DNA of 19,793 nucleotides from JAUXLW01 sp964195005 (GTDB taxonomy: Bacteria > Actinomycetota > Acidimicrobiia > Spongiisociales > SHLN01), in assembly GCA_964195005.1 (NCBI GenBank), contig CAXMOO010000093.1, forward strand, positions 1 to 19,793. The letters are read 5' to 3'. The translations under genes and the position numbers were made by a program. Below the pieces are notes generated by a model. The model was not told the origin of the DNA. It worked only from the letters and a program-made list of their open reading frames with translations, and did no database searches. Shown piece by piece: positions 1 to 7,836 of this stretch (within the stretch, counting starts at the first letter, position 1; every line of letters begins with the position of its first letter).

Positions 1-129
1 GTAACCACCATGGAAGGTTTGATTTCGATCTTGCGGCGCTTCAGCCCAGATGACCAGGTGACCGTGGGCGTCAATCGAAACGGAGAAACGCTAACGGTGG
101 TGCTCCGGTTGGGCGCTCGGGAGAGCTGA
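1..129 (+). CDS. C-terminal fragment of a PDZ-domain protein, probably an HtrA/DegQ-type serine protease
   Basis: The first 42 codons of the window are open in frame 1 and end at TGA 127-129. The 5' part lies outside the window. The translation contains MEGLISILRRFSPDDQ, then VTVGVNRNGETLTVVLRLG. This matches the last helix and strands of a PDZ domain: a helix, a P/G-D turn, then a strand with R-x-G and a final V-x-L-x-L-G. A PDZ domain at the extreme C-terminus is typical of trypsin-like HtrA/DegQ proteases of the envelope, where it binds substrate C-termini; the catalytic domain is not visible here. The stop overlaps the next start by one base (TGATG), so the two genes are probably translationally coupled. 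Another C-terminal PDZ protein is possible. Confidence 0.6.
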   Translation, partial: VTTMEGLISILRRFSPDDQVTVGVNRNGETLTVVLRLGARES

Positions 130-1199
130 TGTCCGACAATATCTTCGACCGCCTGGCCGAAATGCTCGCGTCCTCAGAATCCGTCAATTGGGAACTTGCA
201 GCTGAGCTGGGAACGAGCATCGCCGGCGACGAGGGTGCGCTGTCCCCCGGGAGCGATGCCCACTGGAACGAGTATGTCGAAACGGCCCGGCACTTCCTGG
301 CAGATGTCCCCGGAATTCGACCGCAGACCGACTTCGAAGTCCACGTAGTCGACCGCCGGCAGTGGACCACGACACAAGTGCGGGGATTCGAGTATTTGGC
401 GACGCCGCTGGCGGAAAAGCTCAGAGAGGACCCCTCCAATCCGATGGGGGCGCTCTTCTCCATACTCGTCGGACTCCAGGTTGGGTCGATGGCCGGGTCC
501 CTCAGCCATCGGGTGATGGGCAACTTCGAAGCAGCCCTACCACCGCTGTCCTCTTCGGGACTGTGGCTCGTGGCTCCCAATATCGAGGAGTTCTCGACAG
601 ATCACGGGCTCGACTCGAAACAAGTAGATCTTTGGGTTGCGCTCAACGAGCTCATCCACGCGAGCATGTTCGCCATGCCGGGGGCGCCGCAGCGCCTCAG
701 AAATCTAATCTCCACCTACATCGCAGGCCTCGAGTTCAACCCGCAGGCCTTGCCCATGGATCCCATGGCACAAGGCTTCGACCCGGAGGAACTCGGACGA
801 ATCGTTCAAGATCCATCTTTCCTGAGCGACCTCTTCACCGGATCTCACCGGGAAGAAGACCTCGCCGAAATCCAGACGTTTGTTGCGGTTGTCGAAGGAT
901 TCCCGGAATATGTGCTCGGATCACTCGACCCCAAGTTGCTTCCCGAGCTCCCCGCGCTACAAGAAGCCATCGACCGTCGCCGGGCCACGCCTTCGGCCGG
1001 AGAGCAGTTCCTGCAACGGCTGCTCGGCATCGACCTTGAAGGTCCCCTCCACCGCGCCGCAGCCGAGTTCTTTGCCGAAATCGAGCAGAGATGGGGCCCC
1101 GACTCGGCAGTGAGAATGTGGGCTTCAACCGAGAGTTTCCCCCACTCCCACGAGCTCGAGGATCCGGTCGCCTGGGCGGCACGCGTGCTGTTGCCGTAA
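129..1199 (+). CDS. DUF2342 / zinc-dependent metalloprotease family protein with a degenerate HEXXH motif
   Basis: This 356-residue protein starts at ATG 129, inside the stop of the preceding PDZ gene. It resembles the actinobacterial DUF2342 family (putative zinc-dependent metalloproteases, TIGR03624-like). The hallmarks are LSHRVMGNFEAALPP at residues 125-139, LWLVAPNIEEF at 145-155, LWVALNELIHASMF at 168-181 and a C-terminal WGPDSAVRMW...DPVAWAARVLL. In the family, as I recall it, the 168-181 segment carries HEXXH, where the two His bind zinc and Glu is catalytic. Here it reads N173-E174-L-I-H177, so the first metal ligand is Asn (codon AAC, 645-647). E174 and H177 are kept. No signal peptide or membrane segment is visible, so it is probably cytoplasmic. 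It may be a non-catalytic relative or use altered metal binding. It converges with the beta-helix gene ending at 1321. Confidence 0.75.
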   Translation: MSDNIFDRLAEMLASSESVNWELAAELGTSIAGDEGALSPGSDAHWNEYVETARHFLADVPGIRPQTDFEVHVVDRRQWTTTQVRGFEYLATPLAEKLREDPSNPMGALFSILVGLQVGSMAGSLSHRVMGNFEAALPPLSSSGLWLVAPNIEEFSTDHGLDSKQVDLWVALNELIHASMFAMPGAPQRLRNLISTYIAGLEFNPQALPMDPMAQGFDPEELGRIVQDPSFLSDLFTGSHREEDLAEIQTFVAVVEGFPEYVLGSLDPKLLPELPALQEAIDRRRATPSAGEQFLQRLLGIDLEGPLHRAAAEFFAEIEQRWGPDSAVRMWASTESFPHSHELEDPVAWAARVLLP

Positions 1200-1320
1200 C
1201 GCTCAACCACAAGCCACCGGTTGCCGATATGACTATGACTAGTCACACCGGCCTGGCATGCCTCCCGGGACGGTCGGCGAGTCCCAAGTAGCGGACGGAC
1301 GTAGGCGTGGCGTCGCGTTT

Positions 1321-2853
1321 CTAGCTCTGCCCGTAGCTATCCCACTCCTCGAGGGTGCGGTTATCGTTCAACCAGTAGAACGGGCTTCCTCCGGTGTCAC
1401 CGTAGATGTTGTCGTAAAAGCGGTTGTTGCGGCTCGTATACACAGCAGTGTCCCCAACATCCTGGCCGATTCCGATACTGCCACCGTTGCCGGTCAAGTC
1501 GTTGTCGTGCACAGCAAGGTTTTCCACCAGGAGGGGACCGTATGAGGCTGGGGCGTCAGGTCGGCTCTGCTGTATGGCGACAATCCCGTCAGCGTTGTTC
1601 ACTAGCGTGTTGCCGGCGATTTCGACGTTTGGTGAGCCGGCAACAAGAATCCCTGCTCCCCATAGCCATGCTTCGAATCCGTATCCGTTGCCGCGGACAT
1701 CATTTCCGACAATCACTGCGTCATAGGAGATCTCGTGAAAGATCCCGATCCGTTCGTTGTCGTGAACCCGGTTGTTTTCGTAACGAACGTCGATGTTGTC
1801 GATGTCGGTCCACAAGCCCACCCCCCGATTGTCGTGCACGTAGTTGTCCCGCACTGTTAGGCCTTGCGTGAACACGAACTTGCCGCCCCCGGCCTCCCAG
1901 GACTGGCTGAATCCTGCAGTGTTGTTCTCATAGATCTCGTTCTCAGCGATGAGGATGTCGGCGCCGTGGGCGGACATCCCCATCTGACCGTTCTGGTAGA
2001 TGATGTTGCTCTGAACAACAGCCCCCGTGGTCGCGCTCACCCCGATTCCATGGTTCCAGCGAACAACGTTATCGGTCACCACCCACCCAGTGCCGCCGAC
2101 AAGGTCGCCCGGGTCCGCTCTGCTGTCAATTGCTCCCTCCTGGGCAGGGGGAGCGTACTTCTCGATGACCAGACGATTGATCGTCACCCGGTCGCCGTCT
2201 CCCCAGAAGGCGTAAGGGACCACTGCCAGCTCTACGACGTGGTTGGACGGATCCTCACCCAGGTAAACCTCGTCGGTGCCATAATCGAAAAACCAGGTGC
2301 CGGGACCAACGTCGTTTCGTCGCGAAACGTGGTGAAGAACCACGTCGTCGATATACAAGGCCTCGGGACGGCGACAGCGCTCAAAGCCAGACGAACAATC
2401 GCCGTGCACGAATCCCTCCATCTCCAGACCGTCCGCCACCCAGATGTCGCCGGCCGCACGAAAACGATTGAGCACAAGGGCCCCACTCATCACCGCTCCG
2501 GGCCGACCGACGAACGCCTGCCCGCTGCGGGGCTCAACAGATGCCATGCGGTGGACACCAGGCGCGAGCAGGAAGGTCGTGCCCTCGGGCGCGGCGGCTG
2601 CCAGAGCAGCCAGATCGTCCTCCGGTGTCACCGTTATGACCAGAGGCCCGGCGTCCCGGTCTGGAGGCAGAAACGGGGTGACAATCGAAGTGGTGGCTGT
2701 GGTTGTAGTAACCACACCGCCGGATTCGGCACCCGCCGCCGGGGGCTGCGGTTGGCTCCCGGGCTCGGCTGGGGACCTCAGCGCCAGCATGCCGAGGGCT
2801 GCGGCGAGGACCGCGAGCGGAACCAGGAGCGCGCCGTAGCGCCTAATGGGCAT
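1321..2853 (-). CDS. Secreted or membrane-anchored right-handed parallel beta-helix protein without the N-terminal repeat domain
   Basis: This 510-residue protein starts at ATG 2853, 19 bases after the stop of the gene upstream. An upstream in-frame start at 2940 would overlap that gene and place 29 hydrophilic residues before the signal, so I prefer 2853. Residues 5-25 are a hydrophobic signal peptide or anchor. A Pro/Ala/Thr-rich linker follows to about residue 65, then a beta-helix domain of about 440 residues. The domain opens with a D-L-A-A-L... GTTFLLAPGVHR region, has a probable disulfide (C153, C160) and the shared segment VIEKYAPPAQEGAIDSR at 229-245. It continues with repeated N-x-V/I-x-x-N rungs, GLWTDIDNID (346-355) and GIFHEISYDA (370-379), and ends EEWDSYGQS. 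It is paralogous to the two beta-helix proteins upstream on the same strand but lacks their propeller-like repeats. The fold occurs in polysaccharide lyases, epimerases and adhesins; the activity is unknown. Confidence 0.85.
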   Translation of the reverse strand: MPIRRYGALLVPLAVLAAALGMLALRSPAEPGSQPQPPAAGAESGGVVTTTTATTSIVTPFLPPDRDAGPLVITVTPEDDLAALAAAAPEGTTFLLAPGVHRMASVEPRSGQAFVGRPGAVMSGALVLNRFRAAGDIWVADGLEMEGFVHGDCSSGFERCRRPEALYIDDVVLHHVSRRNDVGPGTWFFDYGTDEVYLGEDPSNHVVELAVVPYAFWGDGDRVTINRLVIEKYAPPAQEGAIDSRADPGDLVGGTGWVVTDNVVRWNHGIGVSATTGAVVQSNIIYQNGQMGMSAHGADILIAENEIYENNTAGFSQSWEAGGGKFVFTQGLTVRDNYVHDNRGVGLWTDIDNIDVRYENNRVHDNERIGIFHEISYDAVIVGNDVRGNGYGFEAWLWGAGILVAGSPNVEIAGNTLVNNADGIVAIQQSRPDAPASYGPLLVENLAVHDNDLTGNGGSIGIGQDVGDTAVYTSRNNRFYDNIYGDTGGSPFYWLNDNRTLEEWDSYGQS

Positions 2854-2872
2854 GAGACAGTCTATGTGAGCT

Positions 2873-4969
2873 TTATTCCTGGCCGTACGAGCGCCACTCG
2901 TCGAAGTTGAGTTGACGGTTGTCCCAATGGAAGAAATCACCGGTGCCGGTGACGTAGACGTTTCCGATGAACCGGTTGTTGCGACTTGTGAAGATGGCGT
3001 TATCCCCGATGTCCTGCACCGCTCCGGTGTGGCCTCGATCCATCGTCACGTGGTTGTCGTGTACGAAGAGGTTCTTGACCACTCGCGGGTCTCCCCAGGG
3101 AAAGTTTCCTCGCGCCTGCTGGATGGCGGTGATGCCGTTGGCATTGTTGACAAGGGTATTGCCGTAAATCTCGACGTCCTCGGACGAGGCCACCGTGATC
3201 CCACCGCTCCACAGCCATAGCACCCCCCGTGGATCGTCGAGCCCGTTGTGGGCCGTGTAGTTGTTGCGGATGACGCCGCCCTTGCTCACCTCGAAGAAGA
3301 TCCCCGCCCGGAAGTTACGCTCGACGGTGTTGCCCTCGATAAGTCCGTTCTGGGAGCTGACGTCGAACCAGAGCCCGGTCCCGTAGTTGTCGTGTGAATG
3401 GTTGTTGCGGATGACAATGTCGTCGCCGACGAACTTGGTGCCCCCGCCCTCCCAATCGAGACGAAAACGCGCCGTGTTGTTAAAGGAGATCTCGGTGCCC
3501 TCCACCAGCACACCAGTGCCGGTGGCTGCTACACCTTGCTGGCCGTTGTGGTGGGCGAAGCTGTTGAGGAGCTGTCCGAAATCGGTGAGATGGACACCTG
3601 TGCCGTGGTTGAGTCGGGCCTCGACGTTGTCAACCACCCAGTTGGTTCCCTTGACCCCCAGGTTATTGGCGCGCGAGTCGATAGCGCCTTCCTGGGCCGG
3701 AGTGGCGTACTTTTCGATCACCAGATCGCGGATGACGACCCCGTCGGCACTACCGAAGAAGGCGCTCTTGGTGACGCTCGTCTCTATCGTGTGGCCGGTC
3801 GGGTCCTCACCGATGTAGATGCGGTCCGCCCCGTAATCGAAATACCAGGCGCCGGCTCCGAGGGCGCCAAGTGACGTTACGTGCCGGAAGGTGACGTCGT
3901 CCACGAACAGGTCCTCCGGTCGGCTGCAGCGCTCATAGCCGGCATCACACTGCCCCCGGACGGTCCCTTCCTGCGTTTGGCCGGTCACGTACCAACGGCC
4001 ACCATCAGGAATCCAACCGGTAAGCTTCCTGGCTCCGGTGAGCACGGCACCCGGTTCTCCGAGGAAAACCTGACTGTTCTTGGGCTGGACCCGTTGCTGC
4101 CGGTGGACGCCGGGACGGATCACGAAGTTGGTACCGGCCGGGTTGGCATCCACTTTGGCCTGGATGTTGTCACCCGGGAAAATATCCACATCGAAGACGG
4201 AACGGGGCGTGGCCCGCCCGGCCGCCAGCCAACCGCCTGATGAAGCGAAGTCGAACACAATGTCGGCCGCGCCCTGTTCGTTGTCGTTGGACAAGAAGAA
4301 GCGCTGCAGCGACGGACGGTAGATCCCGACGCTGTCGACACCGTCTTCGTCCCAGTCTCCCGCCAGGATGGTGTCATCTGGAATCCCATAAAAAAACGAA
4401 AGTTCGGCGATGCCTGTCGTCAACTCATTGCGAAGGTAGACGAAGCCTGAGCTCTCACGGTACGAGCCAACCGTGTCGACGCCGTCGCCATCGAAATCGC
4501 CACCGAAGGGAGTGTCGCCCTGGGTGCCCCAATAGAAGGAATACTCGGCCTCGCCGGTTACCAGACTGTTGCTCACGTAGACCTGTCCGTTGCGATAGAC
4601 CGACACCGTGTCGCAACCGTCGCCGTCCCAATCGCCGGCAATCGGTATGTCGCCCTCCTCCCCAAAGAAGTACTCTCGATCGGCGAAACCCTGATCGTTG
4701 CTGTTTCGAACGTACACGTACCCATTACCGGGTCTATAGGCGCCGACGGTGGCCTCTCCGTCGCAGTCCCAATCCCCAACAAGGGGAACATCGCCCGGGC
4801 TCCCGTAATAGAAGCTATCCACGGACCCGTCGACGCGGTTCATAAACCATTGGCCGCTCTCAGGATCGAACATGAGCATATGAGATACCGCGTCGACACC
4901 CGACGCTGCGGAGGTCGTTCCCAAGAGTAAAAGGAACGCCCCGACGAGCGGAAAGAGCCTTCTCTGCAC
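2873..4969 (-). CDS. Secreted FG-GAP-like repeat plus right-handed parallel beta-helix protein
   Basis: This 698-residue protein starts with GTG at 4969; GGAGGG lies three bases upstream. Residues 1-22 are a Sec-type signal peptide (MQRRLFPLVGAFLLLLGTTSA). Residues 35-245 hold four copies of a roughly 46-residue repeat centred on G-D-x-D-x-D-G-x-x-[TS]-V-x-x-Y-R, near residues 65, 112, 157 and 204. These aspartate loops resemble the calcium-binding FG-GAP/VCBS type and may form a small propeller. A beta-helix domain follows from about residue 263 to the end, with the paralogue-specific Cys pair (C341, C348), EKYATPAQEGAIDSR and many N-x-x-x-x-N rungs, ending DEWRSYGQE. It is probably exported to the cell surface or matrix. 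The next beta-helix gene follows after 19 bases, so the two likely share a transcript. Polysaccharide binding or modification is inferred from the fold and the adjacent exopolysaccharide genes. Confidence 0.87.
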   Translation of the reverse strand: MQRRLFPLVGAFLLLLGTTSAASGVDAVSHMLMFDPESGQWFMNRVDGSVDSFYYGSPGDVPLVGDWDCDGEATVGAYRPGNGYVYVRNSNDQGFADREYFFGEEGDIPIAGDWDGDGCDTVSVYRNGQVYVSNSLVTGEAEYSFYWGTQGDTPFGGDFDGDGVDTVGSYRESSGFVYLRNELTTGIAELSFFYGIPDDTILAGDWDEDGVDSVGIYRPSLQRFFLSNDNEQGAADIVFDFASSGGWLAAGRATPRSVFDVDIFPGDNIQAKVDANPAGTNFVIRPGVHRQQRVQPKNSQVFLGEPGAVLTGARKLTGWIPDGGRWYVTGQTQEGTVRGQCDAGYERCSRPEDLFVDDVTFRHVTSLGALGAGAWYFDYGADRIYIGEDPTGHTIETSVTKSAFFGSADGVVIRDLVIEKYATPAQEGAIDSRANNLGVKGTNWVVDNVEARLNHGTGVHLTDFGQLLNSFAHHNGQQGVAATGTGVLVEGTEISFNNTARFRLDWEGGGTKFVGDDIVIRNNHSHDNYGTGLWFDVSSQNGLIEGNTVERNFRAGIFFEVSKGGVIRNNYTAHNGLDDPRGVLWLWSGGITVASSEDVEIYGNTLVNNANGITAIQQARGNFPWGDPRVVKNLFVHDNHVTMDRGHTGAVQDIGDNAIFTSRNNRFIGNVYVTGTGDFFHWDNRQLNFDEWRSYGQE

Positions 4970-4992
4970 CCGCCCTCCGTGGTAGTCAGCCT

Positions 4993-5003
4993 TACTCCGA
5001 GTA
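4993..5003. promoter_or_regulatory. Inverted repeat TACTCCGAGTA, candidate operator
   Basis: This is a perfect odd palindrome (TACTC, centre C, GAGTA), 24 bases upstream of the GTG at 4969. It shares the ACTCNGAGT core with the palindromes at 5533-5545 and 16118-16128. I found no other exact match to that core in the window, and all three are intergenic. Its role as an operator is an inference. Confidence 0.45.
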
Positions 5004-5039
5004 GTCTGGATCGCGAACCCTGTCTCTGGAGCCCATCAT

Positions 5040-5051
5040 TAAGTATACTTA
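5040..5051 (-). promoter_or_regulatory. Possible -10 region inside a 12-bp palindrome (TAAGTATACTTA)
   Basis: A perfect 12-bp palindrome in a short AT-rich stretch contains TATACT when read on the minus strand, close to the sigma-A -10 consensus. It lies about 70 bases upstream of the beta-helix gene starting at 4969 and after the terminator at 5111-5146, where a new promoter is expected. No convincing -35 hexamer was found at 16-18 bases. The palindrome could instead bind a regulator. Confidence 0.35.
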
Positions 5052-5110
5052 CAGGACGAGCGAATGCTCCCCACGGAGCCTTCCGAAACTCGAAGGCTGA
5101 TCCTTGCTCA

Positions 5111-5146
5111 GCAAACAAACCTCGAGGCCCCTTTCGGGGCCCCGAG
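5111..5146 (-). terminator. Rho-independent terminator after the small membrane ORF
   Basis: Plus-strand bases 5121-5146 form a hairpin with an 11-bp stem (one A/C mismatch, otherwise mostly G-C) and a TTTC loop. On the minus strand the hairpin is followed immediately by GTTTGTTTGC (5120-5111), a T-rich tract. It therefore ends minus-strand transcription about 28 bases after the stop at 5175. It separates the beta-helix gene starting at 7809 and the small ORF from the beta-helix pair starting at 4969. Confidence 0.75.
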
Positions 5147-5174
5147 TTCTGCAGGGTTCTGCTGACGTTCTCCT

Positions 5175-5369
5175 TCATGAAGTCAGAGCAGGCTCAGAAA
5201 TCTGCTCGGGCATTGTGTCGGGGATATTGAAGGAGACTTCGTCAGTTTTCTTTTCCCTGCTTGCCCACGCCCGACCAAAGCCGGTCAGGATGATTGTCAG
5301 ACCCAGACCAACCAGGATTCCGGAAAGGGCAAGTCCCATCTGCAGGGTCGAGTGGGTCACTGTGCCCAC
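5175..5369 (-). CDS. Small single-pass membrane protein of unknown function (start uncertain)
   Basis: This 64-residue ORF starts at GTG 5369; GTG 5360 is an alternative with GGAG nearby. A hydrophobic segment covers about residues 11-30 (MGLALSGILVGLGLTIILTG). It is followed by the basic stretch RAWASREKK and an acidic, proline-containing tail of about 25 residues, which suggests one membrane span with a cytoplasmic C-terminus. I recognise no family. The same frame stays open upstream to TGA 5556-5558 with no ATG, GTG or TTG before 5369, and that upstream stretch also looks codon-like, so the ORF could be the 3' remnant of a larger gene. A strong terminator after the stop and a palindrome upstream at 5533-5545 support a real transcription unit. 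The rest of the 4970-5568 gap holds only the listed sites. Confidence 0.45.
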   Translation of the reverse strand: MGTVTHSTLQMGLALSGILVGLGLTIILTGFGRAWASREKKTDEVSFNIPDTMPEQISEPALTS

Positions 5370-5532
5370 TCCAAGCTCACCAACCAGACCGTGATCGGTT
5401 CCGCTCCAAGCCTGCGAGCGAGCCGGGCCCTCAATAGGATGCTGGCGGTCGAAGTCGGTCCAATACCGGCCGTCAACCGCGAACTCATGTGTACCTGCCG
5501 GGTTATCCGTGTCAGCGCATCCGGGACCATAA

Positions 5533-5545
5533 GCACTCTGAGTGC
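5533..5545. promoter_or_regulatory. Inverted repeat GCACTCTGAGTGC, candidate operator
   Basis: This is a perfect 13-bp odd palindrome (GCACTC, centre T, GAGTGC), the longest member of the CACTCNGAGTG family in this window. It lies just past the stop of the large beta-helix gene (5569) and upstream of the small membrane ORF on the minus strand. Operator function is inferred from the matching sites elsewhere in the locus. Confidence 0.45.
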
Positions 5546-5568
5546 GTTGAGCTACTCAGATGGTCGAG

Positions 5569-7809
5569 TCAGCTCTGGCCGAGATTGTTCCACTCAGCCA
5601 GGGTATGGCTGCTGTTCATCCAGGAGAAGTTGCGTCCGTCTCCTCCAACCAACGTGAACTGGTTGTTCGAGAACCGATTGTTGCGGCTCGTGAAGTAGGA
5701 GTTGTCCCCGATGTCCTGAACGAAGCCGGTGTGACCCTCGGTCATCGTCACGTCGTTGTCGTGGACGTACAGGTTGCTGATCTCATATGGACCGTACCGG
5801 CCGCTGCCGCGACTCTGTTGAATCCCGGCGATGCCGTCGGCGTTGTTGACCAGCTCGTTGCCGTACACCTCAACATTCGGCGAGGCCGCCACCACGATGC
5901 CGGAGCCCCACAGCCAGGCCGAGTGTCCTGCGCCGTTGCCCTCCAGGTAGTTGTTACGAATGACTGCGTCATAGGAGATCTCGTGGAAGATGCCGATCCC
6001 CGCGTTGTGCATCACCCGATTCCCCTCATAGAGGGTGTCGATGTTGTCGATGTCGGTCCACAGCCCGGGCCCGAGGTTGTGATGGGAGTAATTGTTGCGT
6101 ACTACGAGGTCTCGGGTCTTGGCAAATTTGGTGCCGCCACCTTCCCAGCCCCACTCGTAGCTGGCATTGTTGTTGTAGGCGATCTCGTTGTTTTCGATCA
6201 GCAGGCCATCGCCGTCCCCGCCCAGTCCCAGCTGCCCGTTGTGATGTACGTAGTTGCCGGTGACTTTGGAACCATCGGTCGCCTTGATCCCCACGCCATG
6301 GTTGTTTCGGACCTCGTTGTTGGCAATGAACCAGTTGGATCCATTGTCTTTGCCACTGGAATTGTCGCGAGTGTCGATCGCTCCCACCTGGGCCGGGTTG
6401 GCATATTTTTCGACAACCAGGCCGGTGACCGTGACGCCATTCACCTTCCCCTTGAAAGCGACCTCAGTGACCGACGTCTCGACACGCTTTCCCGACGGAT
6501 CATCACCGATGTAGATCCGGTCGGAGCTGTAATCGAAAAACCACTTCCCGGGCCCAACGTTGCCTCGACTCGAGACGTGAAGCATCCGCTTGTCATTGAT
6601 GAACAGCTCTTCCGGGCGATTACAGCGGTCGTGGCCTGCAAGGCAGCTGCCGTGGATGCGCCCCTCCTGGCTCTGGCCGGCAATGAACCAGGCGCTTCCA
6701 TCCTGCTGCCAACTGTTCAGAACCCGGGCTCCACTGAGTACGGCGCCCGACTCGCCAATGAAGACTTGCCCGTTCTTGGGCTGGATCGACTGCATGCGGT
6801 GGACTCCGGCACCCAGCAGAAAGGTGGTGCCTTCACCGTGGCTGCTGACAACACCCTGGATGTTGGTGCCCGGATCGATCCTCACGGCGTTGCTGGGGAC
6901 CGGTATCGCCGGCTTCACGATCTTGGCGGCAGGGGCCGTGCCGGGATCGCTGGGAGATCCGGCTGGATCCGATGGTGGGGTGCTGGGGCTGTCGGCGGGT
7001 TGGTTGATGGGCTCCTGGGACGCCGGGGCGGCCTGGTGGACGATGCCGGTCTGATGGTTCCAGTCGCCGGAAAGGAGGATGCCGTCGCCCTCTAGCTGGT
7101 AGGTCTCGGTTATGACGGGCTTGAAGAACGAGTCGGCGATTCCCAAAGTGTTGGCGGCCGGGTCATAGAGGCCGAATTGGTCTATCCCGTCTCCGTTCCA
7201 GTCGCCTACAACCAGCATCTGGTTGGCATCTCCCAGGTAGGCCTCCATGGCGGTGCCGCCGTCGTGGCCCTGAGCGACGGCCATGAAACCGTTCTTGGGG
7301 TCGCGAACCCCGACGGTGTCGATGCCGTCGCCGTTCCAGTCGCCGGAAAACGGTAGGCCGCCTGCGAAACCAAACTTGAGCTCGACGTTTCCGAAACCAA
7401 AGTCGTTGGTGTTGCGCAGGTAGAACCTCTGCTCTGAGGTGCGATAGATGGCGATGGTGTCCTCACCGTTGCCGTTCCAGTCGCCACACAACGGGATGTC
7501 GCGGGGTATCCCGTAATAGAACTCGTATTCGGCGACCGTAGAACCGTTGTGATTCGAAAGCAGCAGATAGCCGGTCCGGTCCCGGTAGACCCCAACGGTG
7601 GCTCGGCCGTCACCGTTCCAATCGCACAGCAGGGGAAGATCCTCGGGAGCTCCGTAGAACACGCTACCCCCGCCTTCGAAGGTCCAAAACCCCGATGACT
7701 CATCGAAGAAGGCCAGATCGGCCCCGGAAGATGAACCGGAGCCGGCGATGGCTCCGCTAATCGGAATGACCAGTGCTAGTGCGATGGCTACCGTAGCCAG
7801 CCTCTTCAT
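5569..7809 (-). CDS. Secreted FG-GAP-like repeat plus right-handed parallel beta-helix protein, largest of three paralogues
   Basis: I choose ATG 7809 because AGGA lies five bases upstream and it gives a clean signal peptide, MKRLATVAIALALVIPISGA; GTG 7821 and ATG 7812 are alternatives. The product has 746 residues. Residues 30-255 hold about five repeats built on D-W-N-G-D/N-G-x-x-T/Q, Asn-rich versions of the loops in the paralogue starting at 4969. A Pro/Ser/Asp-rich linker (about 260-305) follows, then the beta-helix domain to the end. The domain shows GTTFLLGAGVHRMQSIQPK, the conserved Cys pair (GSCLAGHDRCNRPEEL), EKYANPAQVGAIDTR, WEGGGTKF, GLWTDIDNIDTLYEGN and GIFHEISYDA, ending AEWNNLGQS. 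It is divergent from the glycosyltransferase at 7958, so it lies at the edge of the polysaccharide genes. An extracellular structural or polysaccharide-active role is likely but the substrate is unknown. Confidence 0.87.
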   Translation of the reverse strand: MKRLATVAIALALVIPISGAIAGSGSSSGADLAFFDESSGFWTFEGGGSVFYGAPEDLPLLCDWNGDGRATVGVYRDRTGYLLLSNHNGSTVAEYEFYYGIPRDIPLCGDWNGNGEDTIAIYRTSEQRFYLRNTNDFGFGNVELKFGFAGGLPFSGDWNGDGIDTVGVRDPKNGFMAVAQGHDGGTAMEAYLGDANQMLVVGDWNGDGIDQFGLYDPAANTLGIADSFFKPVITETYQLEGDGILLSGDWNHQTGIVHQAAPASQEPINQPADSPSTPPSDPAGSPSDPGTAPAAKIVKPAIPVPSNAVRIDPGTNIQGVVSSHGEGTTFLLGAGVHRMQSIQPKNGQVFIGESGAVLSGARVLNSWQQDGSAWFIAGQSQEGRIHGSCLAGHDRCNRPEELFINDKRMLHVSSRGNVGPGKWFFDYSSDRIYIGDDPSGKRVETSVTEVAFKGKVNGVTVTGLVVEKYANPAQVGAIDTRDNSSGKDNGSNWFIANNEVRNNHGVGIKATDGSKVTGNYVHHNGQLGLGGDGDGLLIENNEIAYNNNASYEWGWEGGGTKFAKTRDLVVRNNYSHHNLGPGLWTDIDNIDTLYEGNRVMHNAGIGIFHEISYDAVIRNNYLEGNGAGHSAWLWGSGIVVAASPNVEVYGNELVNNADGIAGIQQSRGSGRYGPYEISNLYVHDNDVTMTEGHTGFVQDIGDNSYFTSRNNRFSNNQFTLVGGDGRNFSWMNSSHTLAEWNNLGQS

Positions 7810-7836
7810 CATGTTCCTCACAGTGGTGGTGTCTGC

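Noticed and set aside
1237..1246. Palindrome TGACTAGTCA between the convergent genes, with a similar ACTAGTCAC near 7890
   Set aside because: Ten-base palindromes are expected by chance at this length, and a position between two gene ends does not suggest an operator. No terminator-like hairpin with a T tract was found there either.
2854..2940. A longer N-terminus for the first beta-helix protein, starting at 2940
   Set aside because: It would overlap the upstream gene by 68 bases and put 29 polar residues before the signal peptide; ATG 2853 gives a normal signal directly.
4240..4845. A 201-codon Arg-rich plus-strand ORF
   Set aside because: It is antisense to the Asp-rich repeats of the beta-helix gene starting at 4969; the complement of GAC/GAT-rich DNA yields Arg-rich nonsense protein.
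5560..7095. A 511-codon plus-strand ORF antisense to the largest beta-helix gene
   Set aside because: It is the shadow of repetitive Asn/Asp/Gly/Val codons in the beta-helix; the minus-strand frame has a signal peptide and clear domains. The same applies to the plus-strand ORF at 1864-2910.
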